Of a DNA stretch of 64,000 bases, positions 1-9,291 are shown one piece after another (the first letter of the stretch is position 1; each line of letters starts with the position of its first letter). This DNA is from Myxococcales bacterium. Its GTDB lineage: Bacteria; Myxococcota_A; UBA9160; UBA4427. A model generated the notes under the pieces. It saw only the letters and a list, made by a program, of their open reading frames with translations. It was not told the origin of the DNA and did no database searches. The translations under genes and the position numbers were made by a program. Where the stretch lies: assembly GCA_012959805.1 (NCBI GenBank), contig DUCN01000026.1, positions 186,001-250,000 on the forward strand, given 5' to 3'.

Positions 1-2592
1 CGTCGCATCGATTTCCCCACCGGCGAGAACTCGATCCAGGTCGACCATCGCCTTCTTGATGAGATCTGCCGCGGTACCCTGAATGACCGTATTCGTGGCC
101 ATTCGTTCTGCCGCCTGGCGAAGAACGCGGTTGCGTGACGAGAGATCGGGCAAATTTCGTCGACGGCCCATCAGCGTCCGAACGCATCCATCCTTCTTGG
201 CTGTCTCAATCGTTTCGTCGAGAAATCGCCTAACACCTTCGTACCGTTTGAAATACGTATCGATCGTTTCCTGAGCCTCGCCGGCGGCAATACCCAATTG
301 CTGAGAAAGGCCAAAGGCCGACGACCCATAGATGATTCCGAAATTCACAGCCTTGGCGCGGGCGCGCTGTTCATCGCTGACTTCGTCGATGGAGATGCCA
401 GCCACTTCCGCCGCAGTTCGACGATGAATGTCCTCACCGTTGCGAAAAGCGGCAACCAGGGACGCGTCACCAGAATAATACGCAAGAATTCTCAGCTCCA
501 CCTGGGAGTAGTCCGCAGACAGGAGAATACGCCCGGCCGCTGGCACGAACGCTTCACGAATGCGCGCACCCTCGCTGCCGCGAATTGGAATATTCTGCAC
601 ATTCGGATTCGAAGCCGAGAGACGTCCGGTCGCAGCGCCGAGTTGATGAAAAGTCGGGTGGATCCGCCCGGTTCCCTCATCGATCAAACGTGGCAAGGCG
701 TCGATATAGGTGCTCTTCAATTTCGAGAGCTTGCGCCAGGCCAGCACCTTACCCGGTAATTCGTGGTGTTCGGTCAACTGCTCGAGAACACTCTCGGCAG
801 TCGAATATCCCGTCTTGGTCTTCTTCAGGATCGGAAGGCTCAGTTTTTCGAAGAGGATGACTTGAAGCTGCTTCGGGCTACCGACCAGAAACTTCTCGCC
901 CGCCGATTCGTAGATTTCGGATTCCAGCCGTGCGAGCTCTTTCTCGTATTCCTCCGATAAGTGCTTCAAATGGCCTTCGTCGACGCGAACGCCGGCACAT
1001 TCCATTCGCGCGAGGACGGCGGTCAGGGGGATCTCGAAATCGTTGTAGAGATCGGCCAGTCCGTTCGTGTCCAAGGCGGCAAGAAGCGCGTCGCCGATCT
1101 CGACCATGGTTTGTGCCTGCAGCGCTGCCCAACCCGAGACCGCCTCGACACCAAGGTCTTGGGCAGACTTCGCACGCGCACCTCGACCCGCGAGATCCTC
1201 CCAGGACGGTATGGCAGACCCCAGATACTCGAAGGCCAGAGTCGACAACTGTCGGCCACCACTCGAATCGATCATGCCTGCGGCCACTTCGACATCGAGC
1301 CTGGGGAGCGGGAGCACGAGGCCCGCCTGCGCAAAATACGACTGGATGATCTTGCTCTCGACGGCCAGCCACTCGGGCTTCGCATCACCGGCAAAGATCG
1401 TTCGCACCGCCCCACAAAGAGCATCACTTCCAATTCCTGCTTGATCGAATAGCCCATCGCCCGACATCGCCAGATACGAGTTCGACTGACCCGGCAAAGA
1501 CAACGCCAGCCCGGAGAGTCTGCGTGAAACCGCCGTGCCCTTCTCGAAAACAGGATGCAGCGCCAGCCTCTTCGCCTTGGAAAGCCGCCTGGCGAGAGCG
1601 CCTAACGCCTTGTCATCTTGGACAACGTCGACCGTCGCACGTTCCGCGCGCTCGAATGCAAGTTCGGCCGGTCGAGCACCCTCCCCCTTGGCTTCAGGAT
1701 CATCGGACATCTCCTCCTCGAGGGCATCGCGGAGCCTCGTGAACCCAAATCGCTTATAGAGCTCTCGCAATTTGTCTTTGTTCGGCTCGACAATGCCGAG
1801 CGCATCCCATCCCCCGTCGAGTGGCACGTCCGAACGCAAGGTCGAAAGCTCGCGGGACAATCTCGCATCGTCGGCATGCGCCTGCAGGCCCTCTCGAGCG
1901 CGTTTTGCCTTGACCTGGTCCGCTTGTTCGAGGAGACGATCAAGGCTTCCGAACTCTAGGATGAGCTTCGCCGCACCCTTCTCCCCAATCCCCTTTACGC
2001 CTGGAATATTGTCGCTGGGATCGCCGACCAGGGCTCGAACATCGAGCAGCTGAGAGGGTGGTACACCAAAGCGTTCCACCACGGCCGCCGCGTCAATTCG
2101 TCGCCCTTTTCCGCTGTCGAGCATCTCGACACCCGGCCTGACGAGCTGCATGAGATCCTTGTCCGTCGACACGATGCAGACTTCGGCACCCTCGGGCGCA
2201 GTTTCAACAAGTGTCGCGATCACGTCATCAGCTTCGAATTTCGGAACCTCCAGCATCTGCACACCAAAAGCGGCGCAGAGTTCCGAAACGATCGGGAACT
2301 GAACCGTGAGATCCTCGGGCTGCGCATCGCGGCCGGCCTTGTACTCGGGATAAATGTCCCGACGAAAACTCCCACCCCGCGGATCCGAGGCGATCACGAT
2401 ATGCGTCGGGTTTTCCTCGCGAAGCACCTTAATGAGCATCGTCACGAAACCGTAGGCGGCACCAGTCGGTGTCCCGTCGGGCGCACGAAGATTGGGGATG
2501 GCAAAAAAGGCGCGGTAAATGGCGTTCGCACCATCGATCACGACCAGTCGCTTATGTGGGGTGTGCTTCGCGGAGTTTTTTTGTTTAGTCAC
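1..2592 (-). CDS. polA: DNA polymerase I (C-terminus beyond the left edge)
   Basis: Family A DNA polymerase for repair and Okazaki-fragment processing. The reading frame stays open for 864 codons from a GTG at 2592 to the left edge and lacks only about the last 60 residues. The N-terminal 5' nuclease (about residues 15-290) begins KRLVVIDGANA and has the acidic STDKDLMQL motif. The polymerase domain has motif A ADYSQVELR (Asp near 694), motif B RAKAVNFGIIYG (near 747) and the NTVIQGTAADL segment just before the edge. The central 3'-5' exonuclease domain is present in size, but the usual DxE is replaced (LALHPVFEKGTA) and the late catalytic Asp is not visible, so proofreading is probably lost. 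The GTG start follows a stretch with no obvious Shine-Dalgarno, and an alternative start slightly downstream cannot be excluded. Confidence 0.95.
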   Translation of the reverse strand, partial: MTKQKNSAKHTPHKRLVVIDGANAIYRAFFAIPNLRAPDGTPTGAAYGFVTMLIKVLREENPTHIVIASDPRGGSFRRDIYPEYKAGRDAQPEDLTVQFPIVSELCAAFGVQMLEVPKFEADDVIATLVETAPEGAEVCIVSTDKDLMQLVRPGVEMLDSGKGRRIDAAAVVERFGVPPSQLLDVRALVGDPSDNIPGVKGIGEKGAAKLILEFGSLDRLLEQADQVKAKRAREGLQAHADDARLSRELSTLRSDVPLDGGWDALGIVEPNKDKLRELYKRFGFTRLRDALEEEMSDDPEAKGEGARPAELAFERAERATVDVVQDDKALGALARRLSKAKRLALHPVFEKGTAVSRRLSGLALSLPGQSNSYLAMSGDGLFDQAGIGSDALCGAVRTIFAGDAKPEWLAVESKIIQSYFAQAGLVLPLPRLDVEVAAGMIDSSGGRQLSTLAFEYLGSAIPSWEDLAGRGARAKSAQDLGVEAVSGWAALQAQTMVEIGDALLAALDTNGLADLYNDFEIPLTAVLARMECAGVRVDEGHLKHLSEEYEKELARLESEIYESAGEKFLVGSPKQLQVILFEKLSLPILKKTKTGYSTAESVLEQLTEHHELPGKVLAWRKLSKLKSTYIDALPRLIDEGTGRIHPTFHQLGAATGRLSASNPNVQNIPIRGSEGARIREAFVPAAGRILLSADYSQVELRILAYYSGDASLVAAFRNGEDIHRRTAAEVAGISIDEVSDEQRARAKAVNFGIIYGSSAFGLSQQLGIAAGEAQETIDTYFKRYEGVRRFLDETIETAKKDGCVRTLMGRRRNLPDLSSRNRVLRQAAERMATNTVIQGTAADLIKKAMVDLDRVLAGGEIDAT

Positions 2593-2713
2593 GTCGCAAT
2601 ACTATCGCGGCTTCAAACATCCGCGTGGTGTATGCGCTCAATCCTTGGCGGTACGGTCAGCCGGCGCCGGCGGTATCAGTCAGTGCGTACGGCCTCAAGT
2701 AGCGCCCGCGGCC

Positions 2714-3400
2714 TCACTGAGAGTCGTGTCGGACCAGCGTCGAGGGCCGTATCGTGGCAGGAGGAGACAATTCGACCTGAGACGGGTCCACGAGAATTCC
2801 GCGAACCACCGTATCGATGGCATGAGCATAGAGTGGCTCGAGAGGTCGACACCGAATCTGCCGACGCGCCTTAGTGCTGTCGGACTCGATCAGTGAGTTC
2901 GCAATCGACCATAGAACGTTCGCGATTTCCCATGTGTCGCAGGCCACGAATTCGCCACTTGCGACTCCCTGTTCGAGAACGCTGTGCAGCACCTTCAGGT
3001 TGGCTTCCCAGAAGCCACCGATTTTATCGATCACTTCGCGGGGCAGCTCGCCGATGACGCTCTCGTTGTCGATGGCCCAGAAGATCTGAAAATAATCGGG
3101 ATGTTCGAGCCAATGCGCAAAGTAGAAGCGACCGATCGAGCGCACCTGCTCGAGCGCGGAGCCGCTTGGCTTGGCCGCCTCTTCCATGCGTTCAAGAAAG
3201 ATGTCGAGATTGTCCGCTAGGACCGCCACATAGAGGTCGGCCTTGCTCGCGAAATATCGATACAGGGTCCCCTTGGCGACGCCCGCCTTTTCGGCCATCT
3301 CATCGAGGTTCGCCCGCATGAAGCCATCGCGAAAAAAAACATCTCGCGCAGCGTCCAAGATTCGCCGACGACTCTCCGCCTTTTTCTGATCTCGGGACAT
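2714..3400 (-). CDS. TetR/AcrR family transcriptional regulator
   Basis: About 228 residues. The N-terminal TetR helix-turn-helix (residues about 8-55) contains RRRILDAARDVF, then EMAEKAGVAKGTLYRYF. The helical ligand-binding domain is typical in size. I chose the ATG at 3400 because it is preceded by GAAGGG and begins MSRDQKKAESRR just before the DNA-binding domain; an in-frame ATG at 3427 is the alternative. The gene starts a few tens of bases after the gamma-carbonic anhydrase stop, on the same strand, so the two may be co-transcribed. The C-terminal tail (about 45 residues, proline-rich) is longer than usual. The ligand and target are unknown. Confidence 0.85.
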   Translation of the reverse strand: MSRDQKKAESRRRILDAARDVFFRDGFMRANLDEMAEKAGVAKGTLYRYFASKADLYVAVLADNLDIFLERMEEAAKPSGSALEQVRSIGRFYFAHWLEHPDYFQIFWAIDNESVIGELPREVIDKIGGFWEANLKVLHSVLEQGVASGEFVACDTWEIANVLWSIANSLIESDSTKARRQIRCRPLEPLYAHAIDTVVRGILVDPSQVELSPPATIRPSTLVRHDSQ

Positions 3401-3432
3401 ACTCGAAGCCGACCCTTCAAATGACATTCGGA

Positions 3433-3999
3433 CTATGCGCTCGATCCCGAAGGCTGGCAAGGCGGCGACGCCAGCGCGTGGCTCCGTGCCGTGTCGACGT
3501 AGCGCAGTGTGCGAGCGCGCTGCAGCTCGATCTCTTCCGGGAGGAGTCTGCGCATTTCGCGGGCGGGCGCCCCCACCGCCAACATCCCACTTCCAATTCT
3601 CGTCCCCGGCGTCACGACGGCACCCGCGGCCACCCAACTGTTTTCGCCGATCTCCGCACCATCGAGCACGATCGCACCGATACCAATCAAGGCACCGTCT
3701 CGAACCGTACAGCCATGCACGACGGCGCGATGCCCCACCGTAATTTCGTTTCCGAGAACGGTCGAATACCGATCCGCGCTCACGTGTAGTGTGGCCTGAT
3801 CCTGGATATTCGTGCGCTCACCGATCGAGATTCGCTCGACGTCGCCGCGTAAGACCGCGCCGTAGAAGACACTCGAATCCGCACCGATCTCAACGTCACC
3901 GATAATCGCGGCGCCGGGGGCGACCCACACACTCTCGTGTAGACGAGGGGAAGTATTTCCAAAGGCTCGAATAATCGAACCGCTGCGGAGATCAGCCAT
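3433..3999 (-). CDS. Gamma-carbonic anhydrase family protein (left-handed beta-helix)
   Basis: A 188-residue hexapeptide-repeat protein of the YrdA/PaaY/CaiE type. The isoleucine-rich hexapeptide repeats run from about residue 25 to 155. The three zinc histidines of the family are in place: His72 (QATLHV), His90 and His95 (TVGHRAVVHGC), with the spacing expected of the gamma class. Members hydrate CO2 or act as thioesterases in acyl-CoA pathways; which applies here cannot be read from sequence. The C-terminal 25 residues after the helical cap look non-conserved. A TetR gene follows directly on the same strand. Confidence 0.85.
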   Translation of the reverse strand: MADLRSGSIIRAFGNTSPRLHESVWVAPGAAIIGDVEIGADSSVFYGAVLRGDVERISIGERTNIQDQATLHVSADRYSTVLGNEITVGHRAVVHGCTVRDGALIGIGAIVLDGAEIGENSWVAAGAVVTPGTRIGSGMLAVGAPAREMRRLLPEEIELQRARTLRYVDTARSHALASPPCQPSGSSA

Positions 4000-4028
4000 T
4001 GCGCTGGATCACGAAATGATGACCTCGC

Positions 4029-4988
4029 TCAAGAGTCGATCGAGTCGCTGCCGTCATAACGCAGATTCTCGAAGAGGATTGTCTGGATGTATCGCTCGCC
4101 AAAGTCACAGATCATCGTCACGATCGTCTTTCCCGCATTCTCGGGTCGCGAACCATATTCGATGGCGGCCGCAACATTGGCACCCGAAGAGAGGCCACAA
4201 AGAACACCCTCTTCCTGCGCCAGTCGAAGTGCCATTGCGACTGCCGTGTCATTCGAGACCGTCACCACACCATCGAGATTGTCGGTCTCCAGAACGTCGG
4301 GAACAAAGCCCGGACCGATGCCCTGAATTTTGTGTGGGCCTGGAGAGCCGCCGGAGAGGATCGGACTGTCGTCGGGCTCTACAGCAATTGCTTTGAAGTC
4401 GGGCTTCTTCGGTTTGATGTAGCGCGACACGCCGGTGATCGTTCCGCCGGTTCCAACGCCGGCGACCAACGCGTCCACAGTTCCCTCCGTGTCATCCCAG
4501 ATTTCCTGGGCGGTCGTGTTGAAATGAGCATCCGGGTTGGCCGGGTTGCGAAATTGCTGAGGCATGAACGAGCCGTTGATCTTGTTCGCGATTTCCGTCG
4601 CCGTTTCGATTGAGGCCCGCATCCCTTTCGCCCCTTCCGTCAGGACGATCTTCGCACCGAAGGCCCGCATCGTTGCGCGACGCTCCGGGCTCATCGTGTC
4701 CGGCATAACAATCACGCAGGGATAACCCTTGACCGCCGCGACCATCGACAATGCAATCCCGGTATTTCCGCTCGTGGGCTCCACGATGGTCGATTTCCCC
4801 GGAACGAGATCGCCAGACTTTTCCGCAGCCATGATCATGGCCAGTCCAATGCGATCTTTCACGCTGTTACCAGGATTGGCCGATTCGAGTTTCCCGAGAA
4901 TCGTCGCGTGACAATCTCCTACGACTCGATTGAGTCGAACAAGGGGTGTCCCACCGATCAGGTCCGTCACCGACGATGCAATCCTCAT
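4029..4988 (-). CDS. cysK: Cysteine synthase A (O-acetylserine sulfhydrylase)
   Basis: PLP enzyme making cysteine from O-acetylserine and sulfide in the cytoplasm. The 319-residue length matches the family. The PLP lysine is Lys44 in NPGNSVKDR. The substrate loop PTSGNTGIAL, the phosphate-binding GTGGTITG and the C-terminal GLSSGANVAAA are all present. The ATG at 4988 gives the canonical beginning MRIASSVTDLIGGTPLVRLN. It stands alone, with about 100 bases to the next gene upstream. A second, decayed member of the same superfamily lies at 55.3 kb. Confidence 0.95.
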   Translation of the reverse strand: MRIASSVTDLIGGTPLVRLNRVVGDCHATILGKLESANPGNSVKDRIGLAMIMAAEKSGDLVPGKSTIVEPTSGNTGIALSMVAAVKGYPCVIVMPDTMSPERRATMRAFGAKIVLTEGAKGMRASIETATEIANKINGSFMPQQFRNPANPDAHFNTTAQEIWDDTEGTVDALVAGVGTGGTITGVSRYIKPKKPDFKAIAVEPDDSPILSGGSPGPHKIQGIGPGFVPDVLETDNLDGVVTVSNDTAVAMALRLAQEEGVLCGLSSGANVAAAIEYGSRPENAGKTIVTMICDFGERYIQTILFENLRYDGSDSIDS

Positions 4989-5087
4989 GTTTCTCGGCCT
5001 CCCGTTAATGTCTTCTCGTGCGCCCTCGAGGCGTCCGCGTATTCATCTTGTGCCCTACGCCCGATCATAGGCCATCGGGCAAGCGCG

Positions 5088-6188
5088 TCAGCTCGTCGAC
5101 GGCTCGGAATCCCCCTCCCCACCGCGCATTGGAATGTCCTCGCGAGCCCGCCGCGATGCATCGAGGACGGGACCGACGAGCGCATCGAGCAGGACAGTGA
5201 CGTAGGAACCAGAGGGCAGACCGCATTCGAGCCGCAGGCCCTCGGCGCCGTCGAGGGCCTCGACCTTCAGATCCCTCGGTCGAACGCGAAGGGGTCTCCG
5301 CGTTCCTCGCGCCCGAATCCCGCGCGGCAGCTTCAGCTTCAATGGATTGGTCGGGTCAGCTCGATCGGTTGGCAAACCAAAGCGATCAAATACCTGGCTC
5401 TCGATCTCGGCCACAGAGCCCTTCGGCGCGCGCACCTTCGTCCCAAAGATCGGGCCGGTTGCACTGATTTCAAAAGCCGCCGCACGCGGCAATTCACGGT
5501 CTAGATCGTCGACCCAGAAAAGTCCTCCGCTCTCTTCCACCCGAGCCAGGTCACCGAGTTCGACGCGATCGAAGGTGTCTGCGCGTTCATCGAGAACCGC
5601 GTTGAAAATTTCGGATTGAAGTGCTGAGACTAGAAATCGGGCAGCGCGACGATCCCTCGGCGGCTTTCCTCCAGCCAACAACTTTCGGGCTTCATTCGCG
5701 TTGTCGCCCTTCATTCCAAATCGCTGCTCACCGTACCGATTCGGCAAACCACGGCGCAGAATCTCATCAGCGCGCTGCGTGACGAGCTCGAGGGAATCTC
5801 CTTGCCCACGTAACACGATCTCAAAGCGATTCCCGCGCAGATGTCCGGTCTTGAGCTTATGATCGTGACGTCGCGCTTCAAGAACCGTGGCGGATGTCAG
5901 TTCGAATGCGAGTGCTGTCTCGGGATCGACATCTTCCAGGGAAAACCACTGGCGCGTCAGGGCATGCCGATCCTTTCGACCCGCATAACCCACGTCCCGA
6001 GCCAACACACCGCTCGCTCGCGCCAATTCATTGGCCACCTGCTCCGTCGTTCGCCCTCGCTTTTCGACATGGAGAAACGTATGTCCGCCTTCGCCGGATG
6101 GCGGATACATCGGCTCTTCGATGACAACGAAATCTTCCGGTTCATTCCGAATCGAATACACGGAAGTCGGCTCAACCGGATCGGTCAT
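5088..6188 (-). CDS. truD: tRNA pseudouridine(13) synthase
   Basis: Modifies U13 of tRNA-Glu. The 366 residues carry the TruD signature YAGRKDRHAL with catalytic Asp73, and the second conserved segment PNRYGEQRFG. The start ATG overlaps the rnhB stop by 4 bases (ATGA), so translation is probably coupled. It is the last gene of a USP-lpxD-rnhB-truD run. The insertion domain between the two catalytic halves is of ordinary length. Confidence 0.95.
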   Translation of the reverse strand: MTDPVEPTSVYSIRNEPEDFVVIEEPMYPPSGEGGHTFLHVEKRGRTTEQVANELARASGVLARDVGYAGRKDRHALTRQWFSLEDVDPETALAFELTSATVLEARRHDHKLKTGHLRGNRFEIVLRGQGDSLELVTQRADEILRRGLPNRYGEQRFGMKGDNANEARKLLAGGKPPRDRRAARFLVSALQSEIFNAVLDERADTFDRVELGDLARVEESGGLFWVDDLDRELPRAAAFEISATGPIFGTKVRAPKGSVAEIESQVFDRFGLPTDRADPTNPLKLKLPRGIRARGTRRPLRVRPRDLKVEALDGAEGLRLECGLPSGSYVTVLLDALVGPVLDASRRAREDIPMRGGEGDSEPSTS

Positions 6189-7051
6189 GCTTGGCCGGCG
6201 GGCGAAAATGCGGAGGCTGGTCGCGCGCGGTCTCCGCGATCGCGACGCTCTGCATTCGCGACGGGTGCAAAGGATCGGCGATGGATCGGACAGGGACCGT
6301 GTTCCTCGAGAGCGGCCATATGAAAGGCTGTTCCGTAGCCCATGTGCCGCTCGAATCCATACGCGGGATAGCGCTCACCCATGCGCTCCATCTGAGCATC
6401 TCGATAGACCTTCGCAACGATCGATGCAGCGGCGATGCTCGCATCCTTCTGATCACCTTTGATGATCGACGTCTGCGGCAGGCTCACGCCGGGAATTTTC
6501 CTTGCGTCGACCAGTAGATGCCCAACCTCGGTCGATCGCGAGAGACTCGCCACCGAGCGTCGCATCGCTTCGAGTGCCGCCTGATAAATTCCGACCTGAT
6601 CGATTTCTTCGACACTGCATTCGCCAATCCCAACTCCGAGAGCCACGCCGCGGATCTCCTCTGCCAATGTCTCACGGCGTGCTGGCCGAACGCGTTTCGA
6701 ATCGTCGAGACCGCGCAATTGGATCTCGCTCGGCAGGATAACGGCGGCCGCAATCACGGAACCTGCCAAGGGGCCAACACCGACTTCGTCGATACCGGCA
6801 ATCCCGTGCACACCGCGACTCTCGAGATCGTTTCGCAGAGCCATCAGGCCGGCAATTCGTTCGTCTTCGAGACGATCGTTTTCGAGGCGACGCTCGGCCT
6901 GGGCGCGGATCGCGCGCGCGCCGGCTCGGGCATCATTGGCAACCGTTTGGATCAATTCTTCGAGCAGGGATTTGCTCTTCGCGTCTCGTAAGACTTCGCG
7001 CAGCCGGGACAGCGAAAGGGTTCGACTGCCGGCCGATGGGGCGTTCGACAT
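6185..7051 (-). CDS. rnhB: Ribonuclease HII with N-terminal extension
   Basis: Endonuclease that removes ribonucleotides and RNA primers from DNA. The catalytic core starts near residue 82 with GIDEVGVGPLAG (Asp88, Glu89), followed by DDSKR and LLVDARKIPG, which carries another active-site Asp. About 80 residues precede the core and are helical and charged (coiled-coil-like), unlike the short N-terminus of E. coli RNase HII; such extensions occur in several lineages. At 288 residues it is longer than the usual 200-220. The 3' end overlaps truD by 4 bases. Confidence 0.93.
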   Translation of the reverse strand: MSNAPSAGSRTLSLSRLREVLRDAKSKSLLEELIQTVANDARAGARAIRAQAERRLENDRLEDERIAGLMALRNDLESRGVHGIAGIDEVGVGPLAGSVIAAAVILPSEIQLRGLDDSKRVRPARRETLAEEIRGVALGVGIGECSVEEIDQVGIYQAALEAMRRSVASLSRSTEVGHLLVDARKIPGVSLPQTSIIKGDQKDASIAAASIVAKVYRDAQMERMGERYPAYGFERHMGYGTAFHMAALEEHGPCPIHRRSFAPVANAERRDRGDRARPASAFSPAGQA

Positions 7052-7075
7052 GATGACTAGGCTCCTGCGCAGCGT

Positions 7076-8179
7076 TTAGACTGCGCCCGAGTCTCCCCCG
7101 GAAGCCGACCCGTCGCCACCCGATTTTACGGCGGATTTTTCCAGGCGCCGGACTCGACGGAGCAGATCGGGAAGCCGCTTCAGGGCTGTAACGGATCGAT
7201 GCCAGGATTGCTCTTCAACCGCAGGGGAGCCGAAGACCCGTGCGCCGTCGGGAACGTCTCGATGAACCCCGGCTCGAGCCCCGAGAAAGGCCCCTTCTCC
7301 GACCCTCAGATGACCCGACGTGCCGGACTGGGCCATGATAATCGCGCCCCGGGCAACGACTGTTCCCCCGGAAAGCCCCGACTGAGCAACGATCAAGACG
7401 TCCTCGCCGACGTCACAGTTATGTCCGATCTGCACGAGATTGTCGATCTTCGCGCCGCGTCGAATTCGGGTCTCGTCGAGCGTCGCACGATCGACGGTCG
7501 TATTCGCGCCGATCTCGACATCGTCCTCGATGACGACTCGCCCCCGCTGTGCAATCGCAACAGGACGCCCATCCGCGTCCGGCGCATATCCGAAACCATC
7601 GGCGCCTAACACCACCCCCGGCTGCAGAACAACGCGATCACCGACCTGCGTGTCGTCACGCAACACCACGGCTGAATGAACCCAGCAATCACAACCCAGC
7701 GAGACCTGCGCGCCCAGCGTCACATTCGCCGCGATCACCGTCCGTGCGCCAACCCGACAGCCGGGACCGACAACCACGCCGGAAGCGACCGAAGCCGTCG
7801 GGGCAACGACGGCCGAAGGGTCGACGTGCGCTCCGACGGCCACGCCGACGGCGGGTCGTGGGACGGGCGCGAACTCCTGGATCAATCGTGAGAAATCGGT
7901 GGAGGGCTGGGGGACGCGTAGAACGGGTCGGTTCCCGCGTTCGCCAGCCCCGGGCACAGGGATGTCCACGCCGAGAGGCGCGAGTACGGCGGCGCCACGA
8001 CTCGACTCGAGCGCGTGGCAATGGCTTGGATCCCGAATGAAGACCAGCTCGTCCGAATCGGCCTGACCCAGCGACGCGAAGCCTGAAACTTCAAGCGTCT
8101 CGTCGCCCTCGACGACACAGCCAGAGCCGAGGAATGCAGCAAGCTCGGCGAGTCGAATCGGCCGCGACGTTCGCGGCAT
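7076..8179 (-). CDS. lpxD: UDP-3-O-(3-hydroxyacyl)glucosamine N-acyltransferase
   Basis: Third step of lipid A synthesis, adding an acyl chain from acyl-ACP to UDP-3-O-acyl-glucosamine; supports an LPS outer membrane. The 367 residues comprise an N-terminal uridine-binding domain (about 1-100), a left-handed hexapeptide beta-helix (about 110-320) and a C-terminal helical arm. The catalytic histidine is His253 in VQIGHNCDVGED, and the GADGFGYAPD turn is typical of LpxD. It starts 3 bases after the stop of the universal stress protein gene, and rnhB begins 24 bases downstream. It is not next to fabZ/lpxA as in many genomes, though those may lie elsewhere. Confidence 0.93.
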   Translation of the reverse strand: MPRTSRPIRLAELAAFLGSGCVVEGDETLEVSGFASLGQADSDELVFIRDPSHCHALESSRGAAVLAPLGVDIPVPGAGERGNRPVLRVPQPSTDFSRLIQEFAPVPRPAVGVAVGAHVDPSAVVAPTASVASGVVVGPGCRVGARTVIAANVTLGAQVSLGCDCWVHSAVVLRDDTQVGDRVVLQPGVVLGADGFGYAPDADGRPVAIAQRGRVVIEDDVEIGANTTVDRATLDETRIRRGAKIDNLVQIGHNCDVGEDVLIVAQSGLSGGTVVARGAIIMAQSGTSGHLRVGEGAFLGARAGVHRDVPDGARVFGSPAVEEQSWHRSVTALKRLPDLLRRVRRLEKSAVKSGGDGSASGGDSGAV

Positions 8180-8182
8180 CGA

Positions 8183-9004
8183 CTAACGTGCGAGCAGCAC
8201 GGACACGGGAGAGGTCCGTGCCACCGAAGCCGCGTTGCTGCCCAGGAAGTAGTCTGTGATCCGATTGCGCCCATAGGCACCCATCACAATCAGGCTGGCG
8301 CGAAACTCCTTGGCCGTATCGACGATCTTCACGTCCGGTCGACCGAGTGTCGAGGAGGTTTCGCGAACCGGAACGGAGAGGCCGCCAACGAGTTGGCGAA
8401 CTTCATCGAAGCGTGCGACTGCGCGACCCTTGTCCTTCGAGTCGACGAAGACATGCACGGCTTCATTCAATCCGTTGGCCAGCGCGACCGCGATGCGAGC
8501 GGCGATCCGAGACCCGGGCGATCCGTCAAATCCGAGCACGAGGGGTCCCGTGAGCGGCGCTCCAGCTGGAACCAAGATCGTCGGCTTCGTGGTCTTCCGA
8601 AGGATCGAGTCGAGGCTTGCGCCGAAAAGGTCGCCACGCAGTCCAGACTGCATACCCGAACGGCCGATCAAAAGCAGATCGGCGCCCTGCACCTTCTCGA
8701 CGATTCGATCATCGGGAAGCCCCTGCACAACCTCGCATTGGGCTTCGAGACCTTCTCCTCGCGCGCGTTCAGAGAATCGTCGGGCGACCGCGTCTGCGCG
8801 CGCCCGGTAATAAGCCGTGACTTCTGCTTCGGGGAATCCGGGAAGGGCCAAACCGCCGCCCGGGGGTGCCCGTAGGACCCGCTGGTCAATGACCGAAACA
8901 GCTGAGAGACGCGCGCCCAATCGAGAGGCCAGGCCCATCGCAGTTTGCTCCGCGGCGCTTGCGTCATCGGAACCGTCTGTGGCAACCAAGATCGATTCAA
9001 TCAT
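8183..9004 (-). CDS. Tandem-domain universal stress protein
   Basis: 273 residues with two fused UspA domains. Domain 1 (about 1-140) begins ILVATDGSDDAS and has LLIGRSGMQSGLRGD. Domain 2 (about 150-273) begins LVLGFDGSPGSR and ends with the ATP-binding pattern GAYGRNRITDYFLGS. The G-x2-G-x9-G(S/T) motif is clean in domain 2 and partly altered in domain 1. Tandem Usp proteins bind ATP and respond to stress; the specific role is unknown. It heads the lpxD-rnhB-truD run with almost no spacing, an unusual partner set. Confidence 0.88.
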   Translation of the reverse strand: MIESILVATDGSDDASAAEQTAMGLASRLGARLSAVSVIDQRVLRAPPGGGLALPGFPEAEVTAYYRARADAVARRFSERARGEGLEAQCEVVQGLPDDRIVEKVQGADLLLIGRSGMQSGLRGDLFGASLDSILRKTTKPTILVPAGAPLTGPLVLGFDGSPGSRIAARIAVALANGLNEAVHVFVDSKDKGRAVARFDEVRQLVGGLSVPVRETSSTLGRPDVKIVDTAKEFRASLIVMGAYGRNRITDYFLGSNAASVARTSPVSVLLAR

Positions 9005-9104
9005 TTTTTCTCCCCCGAAGATTTGGGACTTCTACCGACTTCATTCGGATTCCATTCCGACAACTGCAATCTTCCTGCTGCGGCCTCGCCGCCAAAACTC
9101 GTCC

Positions 9105-9142
9105 ATCAACACCCGCAGGATCGATCATCACCCGCAGGATCG
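9105..9142. repeat. Two-copy 19-bp tandem direct repeat in a divergent intergenic region
   Basis: Two adjacent 19-bp units, 9105-9123 and 9124-9142, differ at one base; the shared core is ACCCGCAGGATCG. They lie about 100-140 bases upstream of the universal stress protein start (minus strand) and about 150 bases upstream of the LLM oxidoreductase start (plus strand). Tandem direct repeats in a divergent promoter region can be regulator sites, but no regulator is identified. The rest of 9005-9264 shows no gene. Confidence 0.6.
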
Positions 9143-9291
9143 GCAGAACGAGCCCAAAGGTTGTGGCCTTGGGGGAACGAATCTCCCGGGGCAAGATTAG
9201 GCTACCCCCGTGGGAATCGCAAATGCCAGGATTCTGACTCGAACGGTGGTTTGAAATCAATCGGGTGAGTCCGTCTAGGGGGACCGGTGAT

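Noticed and set aside
4908-5504. A 198-codon plus-strand frame opposite truD and cysK ends
   Set aside because: Antisense shadow with arginine/serine-rich composition and no family match.
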